Shown here: positions 42,875 through 51,576 of the stretch, piece by piece | Numbering within the stretch: position 1 is the stretch's first letter | How the letters are laid out: the number at the start of each line of letters is the position of its first letter | Origin: Pseudoalteromonas sp049257235 | Lineage (GTDB): Bacteria > Pseudomonadota > Gammaproteobacteria > Enterobacterales > Alteromonadaceae | NCBI RefSeq assembly: GCF_049257235.1 | Contig: NZ_JBMMUF010000006.1 | Location: 186,001 to 250,000 of the forward strand | DNA: 64,000 nt | Direction of reading: 5' to 3' | Program-made: the position numbers and the translations under genes | Notes under the pieces: generated by a model | Seen by the model: the letters and a program-made list of their open reading frames with translations, nothing else | Databases searched by the model: none | What the model was told of the DNA's origin: nothing

Positions 42875-43297
42875 TTATCTACCACGCTTTTGCGATGCAT
42901 TGTCACGCTTTTTGTGATGTCTGCGCGGTGGTGGCTTATATCCCGGCTTACAACGTTCATTAATTTTGCGCCAAAGCTTGTCGAGATCTTCGCGAATTTC
43001 GGCATTGGTACGTTCATCAATACCGCGCTTGACCATCAGTACAATATCGATGTTATCGAGTGTGTGTTGATGTAGTCGGAAACTCTCACGTGCGATTCGT
43101 TTAATACGATTACGTTGATTGGCCTGTTTTACATTCTTTTTAGCAACAGTGAGACCTAACCGAGCATGGTTAAGAGAATTGGGTTTTGCTAATAGAGTAA
43201 AGAGAGAAGTTGCAGCCCGAGCAGGCTCATTAAAAATGCGGGAGTAATGCGAGGGAGTTAACAGACGTAACTCCCTGCTAAAGCGAAAGTCTTCCAC
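42875..43297 (-). CDS. rnpA: Ribonuclease P protein component
   Basis: A 140-residue basic protein that assists the RNA subunit of RNase P in trimming tRNA 5' ends. The signature RNRIKRIARESFRLHQ is present, with FRFSRELRLLTPSHYSRIF at the start and ARLGLTVAKKNVKQA before it. It is about 20 residues longer than E. coli RnpA because of a Pro-, Lys-, Arg- and His-rich tail after CKPGYKPP. It follows rpmH by 7 bases. Confidence 0.96.
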   Translation of the reverse strand: MEDFRFSRELRLLTPSHYSRIFNEPARAATSLFTLLAKPNSLNHARLGLTVAKKNVKQANQRNRIKRIARESFRLHQHTLDNIDIVLMVKRGIDERTNAEIREDLDKLWRKINERCKPGYKPPPRRHHKKRDNASQKRGR

Positions 43298-43304
43298 TTA
43301 TATA

Positions 43305-43439
43305 TTAAGCAGAAAGAACTTTACGGCCTTTAGCACGACGACGTGCTAGTACTTTACGGCCGTTAGCAGTAGCCATACGTGCACGGAAACCGTGAGTACG
43401 CTTACGCTTTAATACGCTTGGTTGAAAAGTTCTTTTCAT
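43305..43439 (-). CDS. rpmH: 50S ribosomal protein L34
   Basis: A 44-residue, very basic ribosomal protein: MKRTFQPSVLKRKRTHGF is diagnostic and the rest is RKVLARRRAKGRKVLSA. The ATG at 43439 gives the family length; the frame remains open 19 codons upstream without support. It is the first gene of rpmH-rnpA-yidD-yidC and is divergent from dnaA. Confidence 0.98.
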   Translation of the reverse strand: MKRTFQPSVLKRKRTHGFRARMATANGRKVLARRRAKGRKVLSA

Positions 43440-44029
43440 AACAATTCCATCCGATCGGTTAAGGTTTAAATTCTCTGTGTGGGTCGCGATCCTCACTCAG
43501 ACGCAGACACACCAGTAATGCCAAGTGTTACTACACCGTGCATTAATAAGCGGTGCCTTAGCGAGCGCGAGATTCTATAGAGAGTAGCAGGTAAAGTCAA
43601 TGACATTCGCACATCTAATGAACGAAAACTCACTTTGCCAGTCGACAAACCATGGCGCGATCATACTCTTTGATCCGATAAAGATCAGCTAAAAAATAAA
43701 GTTTTCCACAGGGGGTGTTTAAAAAGTGAATAAATCCCCTTAATAAGCGCATATGATCCTTCGATATGATCAAGATCGGGCGTTTGTAAAGCGATAAATT
43801 TTATTCTTTTTATAAAATAAATTTCATTTAATATCAGTTGTTTATGTCTTTTTGTTATGAAGAGCAGATTTTAATTAAAAATCAATATTGAAGTTGTGGA
43901 TAAATAGGCGTCATAATGGACGGCCGGATCATGAAAAACCACGATCTTGGTATATAAAAAGAGCTGCATTTATTGAGCCAGCTCGTGATGAACGAGTATA
44001 CAAAACGAGTCTTTTTTAGGGAGTTAAGC
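43440..44029. promoter_or_regulatory. Divergent rpmH/dnaA regulatory region
   Basis: These 590 bases carry both promoters and no evident gene. A perfect inverted DnaA box TGTGGATAA lies at 43895-43903, and TTTTCCACA (43702-43710) is a near match. About eight GATC sites lie between 43660 and 43950. This fits DnaA autoregulation and SeqA/Dam control of dnaA. The ribosome-binding site AGGGAG (44018-44023) decides the dnaA start. Confidence 0.7.
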
Positions 44030-45433
44030 GTGTATCTGTCTGTTTGGCAAAGTTGTTTATATGTATTGCAGGATGAATTGCCGTCGCAGCAGTTTAGTAT
44101 GTGGGTAAGACCACTGCAGGCTGAAAGTACCGATGATACGCTTACGATTTATGCACCTAACCGTTTTGTTCTTGATTGGGTTAGAGAAAAATACCTAAAT
44201 AGAATCAATGAGTTATTGGTTGAGATTTGCGGCAACGAAGCACCAGAATTGCGCTTTGATGTAGGTAGCAAACCAATTATTAATGCCTCTAGTGCGGCGC
44301 CGAGTGCATCGCAGAGCGAAAACACTCAAAGTGCAAGTGCTGCAAAGCCTGCCGTTGCTGTTCGGACTCAAGCGCAGTCTGCAGCCGTTGAGCCCGCACC
44401 AAAATCCCAACACAAATCAAATATCAAAGAGAACTACACCTTTGATAACTTTGTTGAAGGTAAATCTAACCAATTAGCTAAGGCTGCTGCGACTCAAGTA
44501 GCAGATAACCCTGGCTCTGCATTTAACCCTGTATTTATATATGGTGGTACAGGCTTGGGTAAAACCCACTTACTACATGCAGTAGGCAATGGCATTATGG
44601 CAAACAAAGAAAATGCCAAAATTGTCTACATGCACTCCGAGCGTTTCGTTCAAGATATGGTAAAAGCACTACAGAACAATGCGATAGAAGAATTTAAGCG
44701 TTACTATCGCAGCGTTGATGCGTTACTTATCGATGATATCCAGTTCTTTGCTAACAAAGAGCGCTCCCAAGAAGAATTTTTCCATACTTTCAATGCCTTG
44801 CTTGAAGGTAATCAGCAAATTATTTTGACATCTGACCGCTACCCTAAAGAAATTGAGGGGGTTGAAGACAGGCTGAAGTCGCGTTTTGGTTGGGGCCTTA
44901 CTATTGCCATTGAGCCTCCGGAGCTTGAGACCCGTGTTGCGATTTTAATGAAAAAAGCACAGCAGAGTAAAATTAACTTACCTCACGAAGTTGCGTTCTT
45001 TATTGCTAAAAAGTTGCGTTCTAATGTGCGCGAACTTGAGGGGGCACTCAACCGTGTTATCGCCAACGCAAACTTTACTGGTCGTCCTATTTCAATCGAC
45101 TTTGTAAAAGAAGCACTACGCGATTTATTAGCACTTCAAGATAAGCTAGTTACTATTGATAACATTCAGCGCACTGTTGCTGAGTATTATCGTATTCGCG
45201 TTTCAGATTTGCTGTCTAAGCGCCGCAGCCGCTCTGTTGCACGCCCGCGCCAAGTAGCAATGGCACTGTCTAAAGAATTAACTAACCATAGCTTGCCAGA
45301 GATTGGCGATGCGTTTGGTGGACGAGATCACACCACGGTTTTACATGCGTGTAGAAAAGTTAAATCGTTGCGTGACGAGAGTCATGAAGTAAAAGAAGAC
45401 TATCAAAATCTAATAAGAACTTTGTCATCTTAA
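44030..45433 (+). CDS. dnaA: Chromosomal replication initiator protein DnaA
   Basis: A 467-residue AAA+ initiator that binds DnaA boxes in oriC and melts the origin. Domain I begins LSVWQSCLYVLQDELPSQQF, a variable Ala/Ser/Gln linker follows, and the ATPase has GGTGLGKTHLLHAVGN and LLIDDIQFF. The DNA-binding domain ends with RRSRSVARPRQVAM and GGRDHTTVLHACRKV. The GTG start at 44030 was chosen because AGGGAG lies 6 bases upstream and family members begin here; a TTG at 43973 and an ATG at 43988 would add up to 19 unrelated residues. It heads dnaA-dnaN-recF-gyrB. Confidence 0.97.
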   Translation: MYLSVWQSCLYVLQDELPSQQFSMWVRPLQAESTDDTLTIYAPNRFVLDWVREKYLNRINELLVEICGNEAPELRFDVGSKPIINASSAAPSASQSENTQSASAAKPAVAVRTQAQSAAVEPAPKSQHKSNIKENYTFDNFVEGKSNQLAKAAATQVADNPGSAFNPVFIYGGTGLGKTHLLHAVGNGIMANKENAKIVYMHSERFVQDMVKALQNNAIEEFKRYYRSVDALLIDDIQFFANKERSQEEFFHTFNALLEGNQQIILTSDRYPKEIEGVEDRLKSRFGWGLTIAIEPPELETRVAILMKKAQQSKINLPHEVAFFIAKKLRSNVRELEGALNRVIANANFTGRPISIDFVKEALRDLLALQDKLVTIDNIQRTVAEYYRIRVSDLLSKRRSRSVARPRQVAMALSKELTNHSLPEIGDAFGGRDHTTVLHACRKVKSLRDESHEVKEDYQNLIRTLSS

Positions 45434-45443
45434 GGTTACCCTT

Positions 45444-46547
45444 ATGCAAATTACTATCGCTAGAGATCAGTTTTTAAAGCCTTTAATGCAGGTATCCGGC
45501 GCTATTGAGCGCAAGCACACATTGCCTGTACTTTCTAATGTGCTACTTGAAGTCCGTGATGGACAATTGTTTATGACTGGTACAGACCTTGAGATTGAGC
45601 TTGTCGCGTCAGTGGCATTAGCGCAACCTTGTGCTGATACAAAAATCACGTTACCAGCTAAAAAGCTATTGGACATTTGTAAGAGCCTCCCTGATGGCAG
45701 TGACATCACCTTGAGCTCTCAAGAGCATCAGGTCATTCTGACCTCAGGGCAAAGCCGCTTTGCCTTACTTTCTCTAGCAGCAGAAGATTTTCCAAATCTT
45801 GAGCAATGGGATGGCGAAGTTGAGTTTCAGCTAAGTCGCACAGAATTACGTAAGTTGCTTGAAAGCACGCATTTCTCAATGGCTAACCAAGATGTACGTT
45901 ATTACCTTAACGGCATGTCGTTCGAGTTAGAGAATGATGAAATCAAAACTGTGGCGACAGATGGCCACCGTTTGGCATTAGCCCAGAAAAAATTACCCCA
46001 GTCGCTCAATAGCCAACGTCAGCTTATTGTTCCGCGCAAGGGTGTCCAAGAAATTATGCGCCTTATGCCTGCTGATGACCAGCCTGTGACTATTCAATTT
46101 GGCGCTAATCATATCCGTATTACCGATGCTGAATTTACGTTTACCAGTAAGTTAGTTGATGGCCGTTTCCCTGATTACCGCCGCGTATTACCGCGAGGTG
46201 GCGACAAGGTGATTGTTGCTAATCGCGAATGGTTACGCAATGCGCTGCATCGTGTGTCGATACTGTCAAATGAAAAGTTTCGCGGTGTACGTTTGAATCT
46301 CAGTTCAGGTATGTTGAAAGTCAGTGCTAACAACCCAGAGCAAGAGCAAGCAGAAGAAGTGATTGAAGTGATGTACCAAGGCGATGACTTGGAGATTGGC
46401 TTCAATGTGTCATATCTTCTAGATGTGCTTAACACCATCAAAACCGAAGATGTGTCTATTACCTTAGCCGACTCAAATAGTAGTGCACTGATTGAAGCGG
46501 GCGGTGATAGCGAAGCGCTTTATGTTGTAATGCCGATGCGCCTGTAG
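45444..46547 (+). CDS. dnaN: DNA polymerase III beta sliding clamp
   Basis: A 367-residue clamp that encircles DNA and holds polymerase III; three similar domains are expected. MQITIARDQFLKPLMQVSGA at the start, HTLPVLSNVLLEV, DGHRLALAQKKL and the terminal YVVMPMRL are family hallmarks. Length is 366 in E. coli. It lies 10 bases after dnaA and 6 before recF. Confidence 0.98.
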   Translation: MQITIARDQFLKPLMQVSGAIERKHTLPVLSNVLLEVRDGQLFMTGTDLEIELVASVALAQPCADTKITLPAKKLLDICKSLPDGSDITLSSQEHQVILTSGQSRFALLSLAAEDFPNLEQWDGEVEFQLSRTELRKLLESTHFSMANQDVRYYLNGMSFELENDEIKTVATDGHRLALAQKKLPQSLNSQRQLIVPRKGVQEIMRLMPADDQPVTIQFGANHIRITDAEFTFTSKLVDGRFPDYRRVLPRGGDKVIVANREWLRNALHRVSILSNEKFRGVRLNLSSGMLKVSANNPEQEQAEEVIEVMYQGDDLEIGFNVSYLLDVLNTIKTEDVSITLADSNSSALIEAGGDSEALYVVMPMRL

Positions 46548-46553
46548 GATGCG

Positions 46554-47645
46554 ATGAGCATAACGTCTTTTAGCCTCAATAATTTTCGTAATATTGAGGC
46601 TGCTACATTTTCCCCAGAATTAATTAATGTTATCTACGGTGAAAATGGCAGTGGTAAAACAAGTTTCCTAGAGGCCATTTACTTTCTTTCCCATGGCCGT
46701 TCATTTCGCACTAATAAACATCGCTCTGTTATAAAAGACACTGCTGACTATTTCACTTTGCACGCTAAGAAACGTAGTAACAATCTCACTATTCCCCTTG
46801 GTCTAAAAAAAGATGTAAGTGGTGAAACGCAGGTGAAAATACAGGGAAAGACGAGTCGCCGTATTTCAGATTTGGCGCAAGTGTTGCCGGTGCAAGTTAT
46901 CACGCCAGAAAGTTATTCTTTCTTTTTCGGTGGACCTAAAGAGCGCAGAGCCTTTATCGATTTGGGGGTGTTCCACGTGGAACATGACTTTTTTGTTCAT
47001 TGGCAAAACTTCAATAAAGTACATAAGCAAAGGAACGCATTACTCAAATCAAAACCCGCAAACGCACGGGCTATGCTAGATGTATGGGACAAAGAGTTTG
47101 TCCGTCTCTCTGAGACGATAACAAAGCTAAGAGAGTCGTATATAGAGAGGTTTAAAGCGCTTTTTTTTGATAGACTGTGTACAGAATTAGATTTGCTTAA
47201 CGGCCTCGATATTGAATTCAATTGGGGTTGGAAAAGCGATGAGTCGCTAGCTGATATTTTGATGCAGTATAGGGACCGAGACCTGATGAGAGGATACACC
47301 TCTAAAGGTCCACACAAGGCCGATCTAACGATAAAAACATCACTTGGCCCTGTAGAAAATGCCTTTTCAAGAGGGCAGTTAAAATTGCTTTTATATGCGC
47401 TAAAAGTAGCGCAAAATAGCTTAATAGAACAAGAGACTGGGAAGCAGTCGATCTTACTTATTGATGATTTACCATCAGAGCTAAGTGAAGATACGAAGAG
47501 TAAAGTAGGGCAACTTCTTGCTCATTGCGACTCGCAGATTTTTATCACGACGATTGAATCTGACAGTGTCTCTGCTGTGTTAGATGCATTGGATAAACCA
47601 ACCGCATTGTTCCACGTGAAACATGGCGAACTAATAACAAGATAA
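46554..47645 (+). CDS. recF: Recombination protein RecF
   Basis: A 363-residue SMC-like ATPase that helps load RecA at gaps. It shows Walker A GENGSGKTSFLEAIYFL, FSRGQLKLLLYALKVAQ (signature) and LLIDDLPSELS (Walker B). Length matches E. coli (357). Two perfect parS sites are embedded in its coding sequence (46969-46984 and 47608-47623). The second sits 22 bases before the stop, so these codons are under dual constraint. Confidence 0.97.
   Translation: MSITSFSLNNFRNIEAATFSPELINVIYGENGSGKTSFLEAIYFLSHGRSFRTNKHRSVIKDTADYFTLHAKKRSNNLTIPLGLKKDVSGETQVKIQGKTSRRISDLAQVLPVQVITPESYSFFFGGPKERRAFIDLGVFHVEHDFFVHWQNFNKVHKQRNALLKSKPANARAMLDVWDKEFVRLSETITKLRESYIERFKALFFDRLCTELDLLNGLDIEFNWGWKSDESLADILMQYRDRDLMRGYTSKGPHKADLTIKTSLGPVENAFSRGQLKLLLYALKVAQNSLIEQETGKQSILLIDDLPSELSEDTKSKVGQLLAHCDSQIFITTIESDSVSAVLDALDKPTALFHVKHGELITR
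46969..46984. other. parS: parS site 1 (inside recF)
   Basis: TGTTCCACGTGGAACA, a perfect 16-base palindrome and a standard ParB-binding parS sequence of proteobacteria. It lies about 9.4 kb from oriC on the dnaA side. Confidence 0.92.
47608..47623. other. parS: parS site 2 (inside recF)
   Basis: TGTTCCACGTGAAACA, a canonical parS sequence, 624 bases after site 1 and near the recF stop codon. Confidence 0.92.
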
Positions 47646-47656
47646 ACGGAAGAACC

Positions 47657-50083
47657 ATGTCTGAAAATTACGATTCATCCAGTATTAAAGTACTCAAAGG
47701 ACTAGACGCTGTTCGAAAAAGACCAGGAATGTACATTGGTGACACCGATGATGGCACCGGCTTACATCATATGGTTTTTGAGGTTGTAGATAACTCAATC
47801 GATGAAGCGTTAGCAGGTCATTGTGATGATATCTACGTCACAATTCATACCGATGGCTCGGTATCTGTGCGCGATAACGGCCGTGGTATTCCAACAGAAT
47901 TGCACCCTGAAGAAGGGGTGTCTGCGGCAGAAGTTATCATGACAGTCCTTCATGCGGGCGGTAAGTTTGATGATAACTCATATAAGGTATCAGGTGGTCT
48001 ACACGGTGTAGGTGTTTCGGTTGTAAACGCACTGTCAGAAAAGTTGGCGCTTGAAATTCGACGCGGTGGCAAACTATACAAACAAACATATTCAATGGGT
48101 GAGCCGGATGCACCTCTTGAAGCCATCGGTGACTCAGATTCAACTGGTACAGAGATACGTTTTTGGCCGAGTGGTCAAACGTTTAGTGATACCAATTTCC
48201 ACTACGATATTCTAGCTAAGCGTTTGCGCGAGCTTTCATTCTTAAACTCTGGTGTATCGATTATTTTATCTGACGAGCGTGAAGAAGATAAGAAAGACCA
48301 CTTCAAATACGAAGGGGGTATTCAAGCATTTGTTGAGTATCTAAACCGTAAGAAGACACCAGTACATCAAAGCGTATTCCATTTCACTCATGAACGAGAA
48401 GAAGACGGCATCAGCGTCGAAGTATCGATGCAGTGGAATGATGGATTTCAGGAGAATATTTTCTGTTTTACCAATAATATTCCACAACGTGATGGTGGTA
48501 CGCACCTAGCTGGATTCCGTGCGGCATTAACACGTACGCTAAATAACTACATGGAAAAAGAAGGCTTTAATAAGAAAGCTAAAACGACAAGTAACGCGAC
48601 CGGTGATGATGCACGTGAAGGTCTAACAGCGGTTGTAAGTGTTAAAGTCCCAGATCCTAAGTTCTCTTCTCAGACTAAAGACAAGCTGGTATCAAGTGAA
48701 GTGAAGTCTGCAGTTGAGCAAGCAATGGCTGAAAAGCTCAGTGAGTTCTTACTTGAAAATCCTGTGGATGCGAAAACAGTCGTTGGCAAAATTATTGATG
48801 CTGCCCGTGCCCGTGAAGCTGCACGTAAAGCGCGCGAAATGACACGTCGTAAAGGTGCTATGGACTTGGCTGGCTTACCAGGTAAGCTTGCTGACTGTCA
48901 GGAAAAAGACCCTGCTGAATCTGAACTATACATAGTGGAGGGTGACTCTGCGGGTGGTTCTGCGAAACAAGGCCGTAATCGTAAGAACCAAGCAATTTTA
49001 CCTCTTAAAGGTAAGATTCTAAACGTAGAAAAAGCACGCTTTGATAAAATGCTGTCTTCTCAAGAAGTAGCAACACTCATTACCGCTCTTGGCTGCGGTA
49101 TTGGCCGTGACGAGTATGACCCAGAGAAGCTGCGTTATCATCGTATCATCATCATGACCGATGCTGACGTCGATGGCTCGCATATTCGTACATTGCTATT
49201 GACCTTCTTCTATCGTCAAATGCCAGAAATTATTGAGCGAGGCTATGTTTACATCGCACAGCCACCGCTTTATAAGATTAAAAAAGGCAAGCAAGAGCGC
49301 TATATCAAAGATGATAACGCGCTTGTTGAATACCTTACTTCGTTAGCACTTAACGGCTCTGTGCTATATGCAAATGAAGGTGGAAGTGCTATTGAGGGCA
49401 ATGCGCTTGAGAATATTGTTCGTGATTACCAAAGCACAGAGAAAGTAATTGAGCGTTTATCGCGTAAATATCCATCGGCAATGATGCACAGCCTAATCTA
49501 TCGTTCACATATCAGCGAAGAGCAACTGGGTGATGAAGGTACGGTTCAGGCGTGGACACAAGAGTTAGTTGATGACCTGGTTAAGCGCGATGAAGATGCC
49601 GCTATTTACAGTGCACATACTCAGTATGATGAGGAGCGTAAACTGTACTACCCTATGGTCAACATTCGTCAACACGGTGTTGATAGAGCTTATGTATTAA
49701 ATCATGACTTCTTAACATCGAAAGACTACCAGCGTATTAGTGTGACAGCTGAAAAAGTTGGTCAGTTAATTGGTGAAGGTGCATACGTTCAGCGCGGCGA
49801 GAAAACTCAACCAGTATCGAGCTTTGTTGAAGCGCTAGAATGGCTAATTGCAGATTCTAAGAAAGGCCTTTATACACAACGCTATAAAGGACTAGGCGAG
49901 ATGAACCCTGAGCAGTTATGGGAAACAACGATGGATCCTAACGCGCGTCGCATGTTACGCGTAACTATCGAAGATGCGATTGCTGCTGACCAACTATTTG
50001 CCACTCTAATGGGTGATCAGGTAGAACCTCGTCGTGAGTTCATTGAGCAGAATGCTCTAAGAGTAGTGAACTTAGATGTATAG
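47657..50083 (+). CDS. gyrB: DNA gyrase subunit B
   Basis: An 808-residue ATPase subunit of gyrase, which introduces negative supercoils. The GHKL domain has VVDNSIDEALAGHCD and GRGIPTELHPEEGVSA, the TOPRIM domain EGDSAGGSAKQGRNRKNQA, the metal-binding DADVDGSHIRTLLLTFFYR, and the long gammaproteobacterial insert is retained. C-terminal QRYKGLGEMNPEQLWETTMD. It ends the dnaA operon, 11 bases after recF, before a strong terminator. Confidence 0.98.
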   Translation: MSENYDSSSIKVLKGLDAVRKRPGMYIGDTDDGTGLHHMVFEVVDNSIDEALAGHCDDIYVTIHTDGSVSVRDNGRGIPTELHPEEGVSAAEVIMTVLHAGGKFDDNSYKVSGGLHGVGVSVVNALSEKLALEIRRGGKLYKQTYSMGEPDAPLEAIGDSDSTGTEIRFWPSGQTFSDTNFHYDILAKRLRELSFLNSGVSIILSDEREEDKKDHFKYEGGIQAFVEYLNRKKTPVHQSVFHFTHEREEDGISVEVSMQWNDGFQENIFCFTNNIPQRDGGTHLAGFRAALTRTLNNYMEKEGFNKKAKTTSNATGDDAREGLTAVVSVKVPDPKFSSQTKDKLVSSEVKSAVEQAMAEKLSEFLLENPVDAKTVVGKIIDAARAREAARKAREMTRRKGAMDLAGLPGKLADCQEKDPAESELYIVEGDSAGGSAKQGRNRKNQAILPLKGKILNVEKARFDKMLSSQEVATLITALGCGIGRDEYDPEKLRYHRIIIMTDADVDGSHIRTLLLTFFYRQMPEIIERGYVYIAQPPLYKIKKGKQERYIKDDNALVEYLTSLALNGSVLYANEGGSAIEGNALENIVRDYQSTEKVIERLSRKYPSAMMHSLIYRSHISEEQLGDEGTVQAWTQELVDDLVKRDEDAAIYSAHTQYDEERKLYYPMVNIRQHGVDRAYVLNHDFLTSKDYQRISVTAEKVGQLIGEGAYVQRGEKTQPVSSFVEALEWLIADSKKGLYTQRYKGLGEMNPEQLWETTMDPNARRMLRVTIEDAIAADQLFATLMGDQVEPRREFIEQNALRVVNLDV

Positions 50084-50107
50084 TGAGTAGTTACTTACAC
50101 AATAAGA

Positions 50108-50130
50108 AAAGCCCTCATTTAGAGGGCTTT
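50108..50130. terminator. Bidirectional terminator between gyrB and the small subtilase
   Basis: AAAGCCCTC (50108-50116) and GAGGGCTTT (50122-50130), 9 bp with a 5-base loop, followed by T-runs in both directions. It serves the convergent genes on each side. Confidence 0.9.
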
Positions 50131-50154
50131 TTTGTTTTTAGTTCACAACGAAAC

Positions 50155-51300
50155 TTACAGGTGGATAATATCATCCGCATTCCCGTCTGGATCACCAGAC
50201 GCAGTGCCACTGGTACCTGGGTTACCATTGGTCATCATAATAACGGCACAGGCTGCGGGAGAGGCCATTGACGTACCAGACATCGTCGTTGTACCGCCAC
50301 CTGAGCGTAGCGATAAAATGCTTACGCCTGGCGCCGCATAATCTACTGGTGGGTTGCCGTAGTTACTGAAGCTAGCAAAGCGATCGCTGCTATCAGTTGC
50401 CGAAATGGTGAATACACGAGGGCCATTAGCACTCGCTGGAGATACGTTATTCGCATCTTGGCTTTCGTTACCTGCCGCTACGACAAAAAATGCTCCTGAG
50501 TTTTGTGACGCTGCTTCTACTGCATCATTCAGCTCTTGGTTAAAGCCACCACCTAGGCTCATATTGGCACAATCACCTGAAGCAGCATTCGCACCCACAT
50601 GGTCGATACCGGCTAATACACCAGACCAAGTTCCAGAGCCACGCGCATCTAGCACTTTAACTGGTACAACTGTAGCACCTGCAGCAACACCCACAACGTC
50701 GATACTGTTATCAAGCGCCGCAATTGTGCCCGCTACGTGTGTACCGTGGCCGTTGTTGTCATGCATACCTGCATTACGGCCGCTGGTGAATGCACTGAAG
50801 CCGTTGGTAGTATCAACGTTTAAATCAGCATGCTCAAGGTCGATACCAGTGTCCAAAATCCAGGCGGTATTTCCGGAGCCATCAACAGGCCCTCCAACAC
50901 GCGTAACGCTCCAAGGGGTAGTTTGGCCTGTACTACCTCCGCCGCCACCTGGCTTACCCTTTTGTGCCGATGGCGAAGCGTATGCAATGCCGTCGTTAGT
51001 AAAGCGCATAATGTCAGACTCGGCAGCGAATACTGAACGCGCCTTATCGCAGCTCATATTAACAGCCATACCTTTGATAGAGTTCGAGTAGATGTGTTTA
51101 GCCTGGGCCTGCGCTTTCATAAGCATCCCGCGAGCTTTACCTTCGACGTCAAATTTAGAGATGTCGTCATTAAAACGAACAATACAGGTATTTGCCGCTT
51201 CTAGTTCAAGAGACAAACCAGCATTGCTTGCTGATGGTTCTGCTACTGCTATACCCGTTGACGCAGCGAATACCGCTGTTGCGATGAGAGTCTTTTTCAT
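50155..51300 (-). CDS. Small secreted S8 subtilase with altered active-site segment (protease C)
   Basis: A 381-residue secreted serine peptidase. Signal peptide (1-20), an I9-like propeptide ending near residue 110, a Gly-rich linker, then the catalytic domain with Asp150 (WILDTGIDLEH), His185 (NGHGTHVAGT), oxyanion Asn278 and Ser344. The segment after the serine reads SMASPAACAVIMMTNG instead of SMASPHVAG, so the conserved His after Pro is Ala and a Cys is introduced. It ends DPDGNADDIIHL. Compared with the two giant subtilases it lacks PA, Ig-like and sorting domains and is presumably released. It is monocistronic and convergent with gyrB. Confidence 0.92.
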   Translation of the reverse strand: MKKTLIATAVFAASTGIAVAEPSASNAGLSLELEAANTCIVRFNDDISKFDVEGKARGMLMKAQAQAKHIYSNSIKGMAVNMSCDKARSVFAAESDIMRFTNDGIAYASPSAQKGKPGGGGGSTGQTTPWSVTRVGGPVDGSGNTAWILDTGIDLEHADLNVDTTNGFSAFTSGRNAGMHDNNGHGTHVAGTIAALDNSIDVVGVAAGATVVPVKVLDARGSGTWSGVLAGIDHVGANAASGDCANMSLGGGFNQELNDAVEAASQNSGAFFVVAAGNESQDANNVSPASANGPRVFTISATDSSDRFASFSNYGNPPVDYAAPGVSILSLRSGGGTTTMSGTSMASPAACAVIMMTNGNPGTSGTASGDPDGNADDIIHL

Positions 51301-51576
51301 TGGATAAACCTTATAATCGTTATTATTGAATTAGCGTATTATTAACACTAGATTTACAATTTAGGCTAAATGCTACAAAAAGCAAATACAGGAACATCAA
51401 AATACGAACTATGTATTAGTTTTGGGTAAGAAGTATGTATGGATTGCTTATCGCAGTTATAACCAAAAGATCAGTAAAGCCCGGCAAAAGGTGAGAAACT
51501 GCTTAAAACAAGCACACGCAACGGGTATACTGTGCGCAATAAAACCGCACTCTTAGCAGCAGAATTTGACGTCATT
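51301..51576. promoter_or_regulatory. Divergent gap between protease C and glyQ
   Basis: These 276 AT-rich bases contain the promoters of two divergent genes. No glycine riboswitch-like structure or small gene was seen. The glyQ frame stays open upstream to 51532 without a ribosome-binding site. Confidence 0.4.

Noticed and set aside
43895..43903. The dnaA upstream region as the chromosomal origin
   Set aside because: It has one perfect DnaA box and some GATC sites, but no 13-mer array and far lower density than the mnmG-mioC gap, so it reads as an autoregulated promoter.
50405..51091. 228-codon open frame antisense to the small subtilase
   Set aside because: It lies wholly opposite a clear protease gene with signal peptide and catalytic triad; its text is Ala/Pro/Thr-rich, has no recognisable domain, and is a by-product of the codon bias of the real gene.
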